Source of the DNA: Otis tarda
Taxonomy: Eukaryota > Chordata > Aves > Otidiformes > Otididae
Assembly (NCBI GenBank): GCA_026413225.1
Contig: CM048572.1
Location: 4,836,001-4,900,000, forward strand
Direction of reading: 5' to 3'
DNA length: 64,000 nt
Made by a program: the position numbers and the translations under genes. This document shows positions 1 through 11,329 of the stretch, piece by piece; within the stretch, counting starts at the first letter, position 1, and the number at the start of each line of letters is the position of its first letter. The notes under the pieces are model-generated. The model was given only the letters and a program-made list of their open reading frames with translations. It made no database searches and was not told the origin of the DNA.

Positions 1-368
1 GGCTTCTGATGGTTCCCTCTAATTCTGTTAAACCACAGAATTACTTTTGTTGTTCTAAATACAGTGGCTCCTTCAAATCCTTGTCTCCTGAGGATGATAG
101 GATGGAGTGTATTAGTTTATGGTAAGCTGCAGAAAACTTGAACTCCCTGACTGTTCGATTCATGCAGAGTTATGACAGGTTATGCCTGCAGGCTACAAGT
201 TAGGGAAATAATTTTCTGTTCAAACGTTTCATTTTTCTGCAACTCTATAATTCTATTTCTCTCCTTTTCTTTTTTGTCTTCCTGCTAGGGAAGCACTGTG
301 ATATAAACCACTTTGGCTCTGGCTGCTCCTTCCTCCCATCTATATACGGGACTAGGAAATCAAGATGC

Positions 369-391
369 TTTTTTTTTTTTTTTTTTTTTTT
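369..391. repeat. Poly-T run (23 T)
   Basis: An uninterrupted T run. Read on the minus strand it is a poly-A run and could be the tail of a decayed minus-strand retroposon, but no element body is recognisable beside it. A slippage-expanded homopolymer is the simpler reading. Confidence 0.9.
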
Positions 392-683
392 CTTTAATCG
401 TATAGCCATCTTGTTTGCTAACCAACATAATTTTATGGAAGTCACAGCTGAAAGCATAAAATGCAAAGGGAAAAGAGCATGTTTTTAAATCTCATTAAGA
501 CTGTAAAAACATGACATTTGGAAAATACTGCTAAAGGCCAATGTGAAATGGGATAAATGAGGGTGAATTTTAAATTATCAGAAGCCCTCAGTTAAGATTT
601 GATCCTGTACAACTGGAACCAATAGCTGTTTTTTCATGGAATATGGTGGGAGTGAGGACACAATTTATTTTAAAAAATTATAT

Positions 684-726
684 AGAAAGGGAGAGGGGGG
701 AAAAAAAGAAAAGAAAAAAAAAAGAA
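684..726 (+). repeat. Homopurine tract (43 nt)
   Basis: Every base from 684 to 726 is A or G, in GA-rich, G-run, then A-rich order. Homopurine-homopyrimidine mirror-like tracts can adopt triplex (H-DNA) structure; that is known of the class and is not shown here. Confidence 0.9.
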
Positions 727-2579
727 CCTTTCTAGACTGTCCCTTTGGAATAAAACTGGACAGATGAGGCATATCTATGTGTCTGAACTTGTTCTTCTGC
801 AGATAGATTTTCAGCTCTTCTAAAACTGTGTGTAAGTACTTTCAGTTGTGTTTAAAAGTCTGCTTTTGGACTAGCAGCCCAAATATTGTGGTAATGGGAT
901 TGATTCCCTGATAGGGGAGCCATAAGCTGGAAGGTAAAGCTGTCCTAGGAGTAAGGAACAAGTTGAAACAAAGGCAGAATTACCTGGAGTAAGGCTCGAA
1001 GCATCCCATCATAGTCATAACTTTTTTTTTCTCCTTGAGGAGCTGCAGGTTTCCTGGCTTATCCTCTTTGTGTCCACGAACTAAGCCAGGATCTGACTTG
1101 AACTGGGATATAAATGTACTTCAGGCAGAAAAATCCCTGTTGGCAGTTCCCATAAAACAATAAAATCATGTCAAATTTGACTAATTCTTGGGATGCATTG
1201 CCAGCAGAAAGCTGACAGTCTGAATTTGTCATCGCTGGAGGGAAAAGTGTGTGTGTTTCTCTGTGTGTGCGCGCAGGGGTGGGGAATGGACTGGGGGAGA
1301 ATAAGGCGACTATTAACAAAATGGAGACGGCATGGTACTCCATTAACGTTATTAATAACCCTATCAGATTTTATTGAAAAGATGCTCTCTGTAACCGAAT
1401 TTGCCACTATTTCAACCCATTTATTAAAGCTGAAATAGCTGGAGTCACTTCAGACCATATTTATTATTATTATTTGCTGAATGAATGCTGTGATTATGGG
1501 TCCCATGGGAATTAGAAGAGATAAAGTGTCATCTTTCAGTCTCTTCGTGCCTTCCCCAGGGAGCAGTGGAGAGAATGACTTCCTCTGTCTTTTTCTATTA
1601 GACTTCTCTCTAATTTCTATTAATAGGGTTCTGAGACCTGCTGCAACACTTGAAAATTTATCTCTTACATTTGGAATGGTGATATTTAACAATAATGGTA
1701 TGCTCAGAGGAGTATTTCTCTTTTATGCTTGTTCCTGCTCCTTCCTGAGCTGGCCATTGATTCCCAGAATTTTACTGACAGTTCAGGGATTTTTCTGGAT
1801 GTCCCCAGAATATCCTGTGGGCTCATTGTTACTTCATTTTAATGGGAGACAAACAGCTGTTTCTGTTTTCAGATGTGAAGCTGTGTTAGATATGGGAAAA
1901 AAAATCTTGGGAAGGTCCCAGACCGATGTAGGTTACCTGTGAAATCATCCAGTCATGTGGGTCTCCTTCTGGGGTTTTAGGCTTGAGGTTATTCATGCTC
2001 AAACCTGGCTCTGGCCATATGGTATTAGGTATGGAAATTATCTCACTGTGGAAAACAGTTGGAATTGGTCTGAGATGAGGTCATCCTCTGTAAGAGCAAA
2101 GGATATGGATGATGCTGAGTGAAATGGCTGCGTTGGGGTGTGCTTGTACTGTAAGGGGAACGAACCCCAGGTGTAGCACTAACGCACCTGAGGCAGCAAG
2201 CAGTTCTGTGAAAGGGGTAGGAGGAGATAATGAATGATACCAGCTCTCTCCTTGAGGGGAAACTGGGAGAGAAAAGGGTGGCTGTCCTTTTTCTACAAAG
2301 AAATTAAGGGAATTAGCTTGAAGGATGAGGCTTTGAGCCTTTCACTGAAAGGGGTGATGTGGCAACCATTTGTGAGAATTAAAAGCCTTCAGATCTATTT
2401 TATTTTATTCCCCTTTTTATGTGCATTTGAACTTCATTGTTTGCTTAAAAAAAAGAAAGGGCAGACTTCCCCCAACTTATCAAGAAAAGATAGCTTGTTC
2501 ATTGTCTAGCTGGCTGGAAGTCATTCTGGCCATTTTTTTGAGAAGCTGCAAATTTCCTGTATTTATTTATATACATCAC

Positions 2580-2760
2580 CCAAATGTCCGTGTTAGCAAA
2601 CCCCTCTCCCCAAGCTCTTTCTACCTTGGCTTATGCAAATATCCCCCAGCATTTGCATATTCAAATTATTCTATCAACAGGTAAATACTGGAAATGTGGA
2701 AAAAAGATGGCTGAGTATGTAAACAGCTATTTTCGTGCACTGGTAAGTCTGTCCCTTGCA
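2580..2760. promoter_or_regulatory. Candidate regulatory element with inverted POU octamers
   Basis: Two perfect octamer motifs face each other: ATGCAAAT at 2633-2640 and ATTTGCAT at 2651-2658. With one extra matching base on the outer side of each, they form 9-bp inverted arms around a 10-nt spacer. The octamer is the known binding site of POU/OCT transcription factors. The flank is low-repeat. Conservation and activity are inferred, not shown. Confidence 0.35.
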
Positions 2761-5313
2761 AATAGCTGCTTTTACCAACGTGGTATTCGTTATTCAAGAA
2801 ACCCCACTAGTAATTTTGACTCTGAGACAGAGGGTGGTGAATTACTAATTCTCAGATTCTTCTCAGACTATCCATATGTTTGAAGTGCACATTAGAGCTA
2901 GGCTTGAGCAGCAATCACGTGAAACAATCGGAATGACTCCTGAAAAAAAGCTGTTCTGATGGTGATTTAATGATCACGACTCCTCTGAACCACATCTGTT
3001 CCCTCATTCACTAATGTAAAAATAGTATAAAAACAAGAGGCATTTGGTCTTATTCCAAAAGTGCATGTGTTACACTTGCTACCTGCTTGGGCATCTTGGG
3101 GTCAAGGTTGACTCCGCAAGAGAATAGCGCTGAAAATGAAGTCTGTGTTTTGCTTCATTAATCTATCTGCTTTTGTATTTTTCACCCCTTGAAATCTCTC
3201 TCCTTCTATTAGTGTTTAAATTTCATCGTCAAAGATGAAGAAAAACAACCACTGTGTAAACAAAGTGAACAACAATAAGGGAAAACAAACATATATTAGG
3301 AGCCTGGAAACATGTTTTCCTGCCTTCCTGTGCAGGAACAATACCGAAAGGAATAAGAACAGTACCTTATGCCAAAGCAGGGCTGAAAAACAAGTGTATG
3401 GTCAACTGGATGTCCTGAGAATGTATCAACTACTTAACTTAGCAGAGAAAAGTGAGCTAAAACAAGAGACAGTGTGGAAAAAACCTTAGAGTAACACCTT
3501 GTTTTCCCCTGCCAGAAGAAAAGAGTTGTCTCCTTCTCAATCTAAAGTTTCTTATCCTCAGCAGCTTTGCTGTTTGCAGAAACATATTTCATGCCTACAA
3601 AACAGAGAATGTCTTCTGAAGGTGCTGGTGATGTTTGATACTTAGCAGGTACATCTTCTTGAGGCCTGCTCTTCTCAAAGTCATCTGTTGAGATAGGGTG
3701 AGGAAAAGCTCTTTAAATATATTGCCTTTTTCTTTTGTTTTTTCCCCTTCTTCTTAAAAATCTTGGTTTGATTAAGTTTTGGCATTACATTTGTTGCATG
3801 AAAGACAGGAACTCCTCTGATTATTTGGATTGTAGAGTCAGGTAAATCAAAGGAACAGATCAAAAGAAGAGGAAATATTAATGAAAATCTATATTCTTTG
3901 GTCAGCATTTTTAATAGCTCTTGTAGAAAATCAAAAAGGAGAATCAGCTGTACCTAGGAAACTTGTCTGATAAGGATGATATAATGCAGTGCATTAATGC
4001 GAACTTCAGTACTACATACAGCTGGAAACAAAACCGAAAAATGATGTCCTAAATAATAAAGCAATATTTGACTGTTTAAAAGCCTCACAGTATGAAATTT
4101 GTCAAAATCTGACTCCTACAACTGGCCTGGGGAGGCAGAGCATAGTAATAAAGCCCAAATCTGAGAGGCTGGTGCTCTTGCATCAGGAATGTAACCTGAA
4201 GAATTAATCACGCAACTTGCATTTCCTCTGACAGCTGCTGAGTGGAGTATGGGGAAAGTGGTTTTTAATTTTTGGATGCTTTTGGCTTTTCCACTTTAAA
4301 CTGTGTCTAATATTGCACAGTTAAGTGGAGAACTGGAATCAACAGTGCTGGGTAGAATTGATTCAAAAGTTTATCTGGAAAAGGCTGTTTAGCATAAACC
4401 AAGTTCCTTTATGTGAGTGGAGTTAGAGCTTTTTGCACCAGGTGGAGTTCCTCATCTTGAGGACTGTCACCAGAACAGAATCTGTAGGTGAAAACTGAAT
4501 TACTGCTAAGTTCACATCATGGGAGGAGACAGCCTCAGCTCTGCATCCCTCTTCCAAAAACTCTACGTGGATAAGGCGCTGTTGTCTATGCCAAGCTGAA
4601 GGAATCAATCGTGTGGAAATGCAAACAGAGTAGCGTAATACCGACTTAAGAGTAATACAGTCTGAGCATTGTTCATTTGCTTTCAGTTTGGAGGCTGGAG
4701 GGTGTGCTCAGGCTGTATCTGCAACTTCTGTGCACAGCTAGGCATGTCCAGAACACTTAAAAATGAACACAGAATTTCTCATGTTATCGTGTTTTAGGTA
4801 GGAGTGTGTTCCAGGCATCAATGGGAAGCATTCAGGAAAATTTCCTACAGGAAAAGCTGCTACAATCCAAATGGGCTGATGCCAATTACTGTCCCTACCT
4901 GTGTTATTGTGAGGAGTCAGGTAGGAATGAGAACATCCTATCCTTAAATACTTTATGTAGCCAAAGATGACGAGGCAACAAAAACCTTGCAGAAGAGAAC
5001 TGAAATGTTAGTACATGTGCTAAAGCACTGCTTTGAAAAGCTTCATAACAAATATTTGGACCTAGCAGATAGCGTTTGATCTTGAGGAAGAATCTCAGTT
5101 CTTTCCCATCATTCACCTTTCCTTTTTAACTCCATTTTAGTGAGTTTTAACAGGGTGGGTTTTGGAGAATATTTAATTTAGAGACAACTGTATTTTCAGT
5201 GATAATAGGTGGAATTTGGGTAATCTGGGACCTTGGAGCATAGGACTGTGAAAGCAGGTTTCCAAAAAACAGTGGTTTTGGAGTGAATGATTTAATGTAA
5301 CAGACCCTTTTTT

Positions 5314-5363
5314 AAAAAACAAAACAAAAACAAAAACAAAAAAAAAACCCCACCAAAACCAAA
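5314..5363 (+). repeat. A/C-only low-complexity tract
   Basis: Fifty bases contain only A and C, as CAAAA/CAAAAA steps ending in ACCCC-type steps. It is one of several such tracts in the window (see 30534-30577 and 45680-45740). Confidence 0.85.
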
Positions 5364-5420
5364 TCAAACAACAAAACTCACTGTCTTTTGGGGTCATTGT
5401 CCCATTCTAGTTGTCAAGCC

Positions 5421-5439
5421 TTTTTTTTTTTTTTTTTTT
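5421..5439. repeat. Poly-T run (19 T)
   Basis: Uninterrupted T homopolymer with no recognisable transposon body attached. Confidence 0.9.
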
Positions 5440-6409
5440 CTCTTCCTACAAGAACTGGAAAACTTAAAATAAAGCGAAGCAAGCTGGAGTGATGAGCTGA
5501 CGTGACTGTCAGCACCATGGTCTCAAGCATAGGCCTATTTTCCTTTTATGAGCCAAAGCTGGACTGAAGGAACAGCAGCAACAAAAAAGCACAAGAACGC
5601 CTTTTCCCTGAAGCCCTGGATTGTGTAGGCTGGATTAGACAGTGCTGTTCCTCGTTAACTTCTGTAACAGCTCTGTACTTATTGTTGAGAGTAGTTTCTA
5701 ACTTGCTGAAGCTGACTTATTTTTTTTTTTTTTTTCCAGGTAACTTGGGCTGTCCACCCAAAGTCCAGCTAAATTTCATTGCCCTCTAGCAGCAACGGAT
5801 GAATGGGATCTACCTCTGTTCCTCAGCTGCCACCAGTTACACCTTTGTATGCTGATGCAAATAAATGATGGCAGTGGTTCATACCTAACACCTCAGGCTG
5901 TGAAACTGTCTGGGATGAGGAACAGAGAAAATCCCTGTTTCAGGCATCTTTCTACAAAGTTGGTAACTCCTGGCTGAAGGGCAAGGTGTGTGTTTGGTGG
6001 TAGCAAAAACTGCATTTGCCCCTGCTAGTGCAAGGGGATGACAACCAGATTTACTTGTGCTTTTACCCTCATGGTTGCACTTGTTCTAAAATCGCTAGCT
6101 TGGTTTTTAATGTAGCAAGGGAAGATGTTTGGAGCGACAGGATTTCCACTGAATCTATGCAGAGTGCTGTATTCAACCCAGGAACAGAAAATGAGCGTGG
6201 TAAAGGATTGGGCTCGCTGTGGGGCTGTAGGCTCCACCCTTTCGCGAGAGCCAATTTAAACACTTGTACGGGGCAGAGAGTCTTTCTCCAATTTTGGTTT
6301 AAAACAGCGATCAGACGTGGAGGTGCCAGAAATCTCAGAATATTTCCGTGCCAGGTCTGCAGCTGTTAAAGGATACAGACTTGGGATAAGGCTCAAATAA
6401 ACATTTAAG

Positions 6410-6455
6410 TGTGGTTGTTTTTGGTTTTTGGGTTGGTTTTTTTTGGGGGGTGTTT
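6410..6455 (+). repeat. T/G-only low-complexity tract
   Basis: Forty-six bases contain only T and G. It is the opposite-strand equivalent of the A/C tracts elsewhere in the window. Confidence 0.85.
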
Positions 6456-6649
6456 AAATGAATGAAAGCTGAGCTCCTAACCTTCAGAATTTTTCAGCTA
6501 ACTTATTAAACTGAGGAAATGCAATACAGATCACCATTCTGTGTTTTCCAGTGTTTTCCCTCCCAAACTTCCCTGAATTATCATGTCTCCTTCCAAGCTC
6601 TGCTGTGTGATCCTGCCTTCCTATTACCTCTGGACACAAACTGGAGAAA

Positions 6650-6790
6650 GAAACTTACTTCATAAGCGAGCCCAATATTAAACATATAAATAATGCATCC
6701 TCCAGCATTATTTATAACGCAGCAACATCACTGTGCTATATCATATGCAATTTCACATTGCCTCTCTTTAACTGCTTTCCTGCCAGGCAC
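6650..6790. promoter_or_regulatory. Candidate conserved element containing a 12-bp-arm inverted repeat
   Basis: An AT-rich, repeat-free stretch carries perfect 12-bp inverted arms at 6685-6696 and 6705-6716 around an 8-nt loop. The right arm overlaps TTATTTATAA (6709-6718), which fits the MEF2 pattern YTAWWWWTAR. Homeodomain-like AATAAT and TATGCAA words lie nearby. Enhancer function is inference from motif density; the hairpin itself is directly visible. Confidence 0.35.
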
Positions 6791-6832
6791 AACCTTCAGT
6801 AAGTTCTAAAGCTGCATTAGCTGCTTGTTTGA

Positions 6833-6882
6833 TTTTTCTTTTTTTTTTTTTTTTCTTTTTCTTCCCCCCCCCCCCCTTTTCT
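6833..6882 (+). repeat. Homopyrimidine tract with a C13 run
   Basis: Fifty consecutive pyrimidines, including a 16-T run (6839-6854) and a 13-C run (6864-6876). It is the strand complement of a homopurine tract and may be unstable in sequencing and replication. Confidence 0.9.
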
Positions 6883-9800
6883 GGTATAACTACTTGTTAT
6901 GCTGAGAACTTTTCATATGCAAAGCATAGACAAGGTTTAAATTACAATACCAGTGAGTATAATACTGTTTGTAATACACTATAAATTGCAATACCAATTG
7001 GAACTGGAAGTGAACAAGTTTCTGTCTAGGAAAAATGACCAGTATGACAATAGCAGGGAGATACAACTGTTTCAGGCTTGCTTTTCAGTGTTACTGCTGT
7101 GCGCAGAGAGTGACTTTGAAGTTATTCCAGGATGACAATAGCAGAATATACTGTTCCACTGGTCAATTGCTCAATGTAGACCAGTCTGATTTTTTTTTCT
7201 CTCCAGAGAATGCTTTTGTGTCCTGTACACACACAGAAAATCTGGAATAACAATACTGAGGTTTATCTTTGTAAGATCAAATGAAAGCTGTAGTTGAATG
7301 TTCCATTTGTTTCTTAATGAGTAGTGTCAGGCTGTGCCCTGTGCTTAACAAAAGCATATGTGCAGATATTGTTCTGTTATGATTACAGTACAATTATATC
7401 ATGTCTGTAATAGATTACTGCATCTGGCCTTTTCTTGGTTTAGGAAATAGAGAAGGAGATTAGTTGATAACTTCTGAGAATGCACCTAAGTAATTAAAGG
7501 AAAAAAAGGAATCCTTTCTGTGTTAGCCAAATTCCCATACAGTCAGGTTTGGGAGAACAGTTCTTTTGGGTTCTGAATGGAAAATTGGTTCCATTGGTTT
7601 TTTGGTTTTTGTTTGTTTGTTTTTAACTAAAGAGAACACTTTTACTTACTCTGCTGTCCATAACCTTGTTTTTATTTTAAAACAAAACAACAACAAAAAG
7701 TGAAGTAGGAATTTTAAAAAGTCTCAACTGGGAAATGAAGTGCTTCAATTGATATGTGCCAATGTTCTATTTTACAAGAATTTCATGTTTCACTTTATCT
7801 CTGTGTGTGATGCCTTGTTGCTCCATTCTGCCCTTTGCTATCGACCGCAGTGTGTGATGAGTAGGGTAGTTTAATGCAGGAGCCTTCTCTTGGGAGGAAA
7901 ATGGGGCACATGAAGTACAAGAGTGGCTTTTCAGATTTAAATTTGCTTTTGTTTAATACACCAAAACCTCAAAATCTTGTGTGAGTAGGAGAAATCAACG
8001 TAATTTCCTGATCAGCTCACTTCACAACATGTATTTGTTCTATATAATTGCTGCCTGTTGTGTTATGACACATCCAGTTTTCCAAGTGATGGAGCACTAA
8101 GAGTCAGAATGATGACTGAGGATGAATGGCTGCTCCTGGTCTGCGCTGGGCGTGTGCTAGAAGAACTGAGGTTAAATGCCTGGGATTTAGGGGACTGGCT
8201 GGTGTATGAACTGGAAGAGTGGACAGAACTTACGTGATACGTTAGTTACTAATCTTCATCTAGACAGAATCTGAGCTTTAATTTTCTGCTTCAGGTTCAT
8301 TTTAGTATCAGAAACTGGTATTTGTTTATTACTGGTGTTTAGCGATCTTGACTGTGCTGAAGCTTTGGTTTGCTGCCTTGGGATCTGTCGTGGGTAAGGT
8401 GCAGTTCTCAACGTTCTTGTGCCCTGTCTTCTCAGACCAAAGGGACAGTGCTGATATTAACTTCTAATGAATCATTTAAAGCTTAGGCCAGTTTAAGAAA
8501 GCTGGCTAAAGAACTTTTCTAGCTATTTTTAAATTAATTTTAAATACCATAAAAAACAAAGGAATGGACCTGCAAAACATCTTCCAAGAGTCCTTTTCAT
8601 CCATAACTTGGCTCAAACTGTGCCTGACTGCTCACTGTTGTGTCCTTGGGCTCGTTTCTGCAACAACTGCAAGTTGCCCGCTTTCTTCCACAGCTCCTCC
8701 TCAGGTTTGGCTTCCAATATGCTGATCACATATTATTGTCTGTCATGGGGTGGTAGCAATCCTCACCCATCTCTTTTGAAAAAATGTCCTCACCTGGGAT
8801 GTGTACAGGTAATTTGATGGCAGGGGACATGTCCTGTCACCTGCCTCTCCTGTGGACTAAAGCTATCACCCCATGCTTCCCACGCTGTGTGTGTTCCTTT
8901 ATTTCTGTGCAGGTTTTTTGCTTTTTCTTTGCTCTGAATTGTGGTTTTGGCCAGACCATGTTCTAGCACTGTTTGCTGAACAATACCTTAATGAGTGATT
9001 AATGCCCTTAGGTGCTATGGTAATACAAATAATTAATGGAGGGCTCTTTAATTCTTCTTCATAATAAATGTTACATGGCATGTTTGAAATACAGCTAGGA
9101 GAGAGCTATGTACAACAAAATAGGCATCTACTGACAGTAACTCTGGTGTATTAAAATGCACAGTTTTATTATCAGTCACCTTTTATGCCCTGCAGGTGTT
9201 TAAAATCCTATTGTCCTGAGCCAGAATGAGAAACTAAGAGTTGCCAAACAGGAGCTTCCTTCATGCCAAACGCCTGAGTTTGTAACATTGTGAGGGCTTC
9301 AGTGCCTCTCTCTTCATCTGGTCACTGGTCTTAATTTAATGTGCTAGTTCTCCCAACTTAATCAGAAGTTAATCGTGTACTTGCTGTATGTTCACTTGCC
9401 CATGCTGAAACCAGCATGCGGGGATTTTGTTAATTGCTCTGGCTTCAAGTTGCATTTCAGCAGCCGTGAGGCTGAGGAAGCAAAGCACCTGAGATCATAA
9501 CGAAGTGCACAGCAAGTAAGCTAAGGCGATGTTTTCTGTGTGCTTTCAAGCTCTTACGATAAAAGCTGATGTAGGTACAGTTCCAAGCCAGGGCTTAGAG
9601 GGAACATCATGGAGTGTGAAACGTAGCGAGGATGCTTGATTTGTTCATTTTTGTGTGTAAGGCTGGGGAGGGCTTTTACAGTTACAGGTTTCTTGAGTCT
9701 CCCTCCTCCTTGGTGTGTGAGTATTAGTGTTTGCATAGATAAGAGATTATTTCCCTATCCCAAACAAATAACACTTCAGTTACTGCAGTGCTAGTATGGT

Positions 9801-11156
9801 GTGGTACTCTGCATCTTTCATTTTAGCTTGTGTTCAGCACGAACATCTGGCTATTTCAGAGTGGTGTTAGAGCAGGGTAACCGCTGGGGCATAATCTCTG
9901 GCAGTAACTGGAGCGGGGAAGAGGAAGCAAGAAAGATCCCACTGCGAAAACTTATTATCTTTGTGAGGAAGGCTGGGCTGGAAGCGTTGACTGATGGGTA
10001 CAATCAGAAACGGAGAAAAATCAGAGTTTTCTTTAATTTATGGGGTGTTTAGGACTCTGTTTCTCCTTGAATGCTCCCCATATTTTTGTTGGTTTTGTCT
10101 GTTAACTTCTTTTTAAAGAGGACAGAAACATCATTTGACACATCAGACTGTTGTAGCTCTTGCCTCATGTTGTGACCTGGAGGATCCCACAACTGCCCTG
10201 TGCCATACTGGGGAATGCAACTGGCATGGAGTTCGCTTTGTTCCTGAGGAGTGCAAAGGCATCGTCCTGGGTACGGTGCCCTGCCGAGAAGCAGCACAAG
10301 TTACAGCTGGTTGCTCCTGGGCCCTTGGTTCCCTTCTTTTCCCCTGTCCTTCAACTCAGGTATATAGCATGCATTTATTTTTCTTTAGCTCCTGGAGAAA
10401 ACAAAGAGCAGAATCAAAAAAAGACAGGATTTTCTAATCTCCCATAAAAGGGCTATGGAAATTTGAAAGGAAAGGAAGACGATAGTATCGCCTGCACTGA
10501 GGCAGCAATTATGGGTCCTGGGAGGAAGTGTATAAAGCCTTATTGAGTGGAGGTAGCCGAGCTGGCTGCAGGGGCCTGCCTGGTGCGAGGAAAAGGCTGG
10601 AGGAAACCCTTATCAGACCTGTTATCCTGTCTCTGTCATTCCCATACAGATTAATGAGCTCCAGGATGCCCTCAGCCATGTTCAGACCAGGGTCTGTTTA
10701 TCCCAAAATAGAAGGTGCTGCCTTGTGCCAGAGTGTCATATTCCCAGGCCAGCAGCACCATTGTGTTTTATTACCCCATTGTATTCAGAGGTTACATCCG
10801 AACTTTTCCTCTTAGCTCCTTAATCACTGTTGTGATGGATGAGCTCCATGAGAAAAGCTGCTGTGGCTGCTGCTGTCACTGCCAAGGACTTGGTATGGAT
10901 CAAAATGGTTGCTCTGCACTTGCTGAGGCTTCCTAATTGTTCTTGCACCAGCTGTAAGCAAAGCAAGGGGAGTCTTACCCTCCCCTGCATGAAAACGAGA
11001 GGAAGGAGTGGGTTGGAGAGGAGGGGAGCAGCTGCGTTTGTTCTGCTCTCTCTAGCAGTTCGAGGCTACTCTGCCTGTCAAACTATCTCAAAGCACGCTT
11101 GTGGATGGCGCTGGAGGAAAAAGCCAGACTCTTGTGTTCAGGCACACCCCTCACCC
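6883..11156. other. Non-coding unique sequence
   Basis: No recognisable gene or transposon. It holds a T/G-only tract at 7594-7624, an A/C-only tract at 7679-7699 and a MARE-like palindrome at 9401-9418. Base composition becomes more G+C rich from about 10500 onward. The 100- and 120-codon plus-strand frames at 10135-10437 and 10839-11201 fall in that G+C-rich part, where long open frames are expected by chance; neither shows a known domain. Confidence 0.55.
9401..9418. promoter_or_regulatory. MARE-like palindrome, 14-bp spacing
   Basis: CATGCTG and CAGCATG form perfect 7-bp inverted arms around AAAC. The inner 14-mer TGCTGAAACCAGCA has the outer arms and the length of the CRE-type Maf recognition element (TGCTGACGTCAGCA), with the central four bases changed. 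Binding is speculative. Confidence 0.2.
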
Positions 11157-11159
11157 TCT

Positions 11160-11263
11160 CGAACCCCTGTGCAGCCGGCTGTCCTTTCCACCCCGGCGTG
11201 ACGCTGCGCGGGGCCTGACAGAAGCACCATGAATCTGCAGTCATTAATGCCGCAGGACGTGCG
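11160..11263. promoter_or_regulatory. Small CpG-rich patch
   Basis: I count ten CpG dinucleotides in 104 bp, seven of them between 11160 and 11210, in a window that is otherwise CpG-poor. It is too short for a standard CpG island. It sits directly before the AT-rich candidate element at 11330-12080. It could be a small promoter or enhancer, or local GC-biased conversion. Confidence 0.3.
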
Positions 11264-11329
11264 GTTCCCTCTGAAGGCTCCTGACTGCTCTGCCATTTCC
11301 CTGCTGCAATCCTGGGGAATTATCCATAT

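Larger units (their letters stand above)
1..2579. other. Non-coding unique sequence with simple repeats
   Basis: I see no exon, RNA gene or recognisable transposon here. It holds a 23-T run at 369-391, a 43-nt homopurine tract at 684-726, a 9-T run near 1022-1030, a GT/GC-rich patch near 1243-1275 and a short TTA repeat near 1460-1474. Open frames such as 1481-1942 on the plus strand (153 codons) have no recognisable domain, no clear splice context and overlap open frames on the other strand, so they are treated as chance. Confidence 0.6.
2761..6409. other. Non-coding unique sequence
   Basis: I recognise no gene. Simple repeats include an A/C-only tract at 5314-5363 and T runs at 5421-5439 and about 5720-5735. 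The T run at 5720 is followed by CCAGG and so mimics a splice acceptor, but no coherent downstream exon was found. The open frame at 6016-6369 (117 codons, plus) has overlapping minus-strand frames and no recognisable family. Confidence 0.6.

Noticed and set aside
369-391. Poly-T runs as tails of minus-strand retroposons or processed pseudogenes
   Set aside because: No gene-like or element-like body is recognisable next to this or the other long T runs.
2681-2742. Exon-like stretch ending at CTG|GTAAGT
   Set aside because: The donor is good, but the upstream acceptor has only a weak pyrimidine tract and the 62-nt peptide is unrecognised; weaker than the two candidates kept.
10528-11201. Several plus-strand open frames of 73-120 codons
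   Set aside because: They lie in a G+C-richer area, overlap in different frames, and show no recognisable protein.
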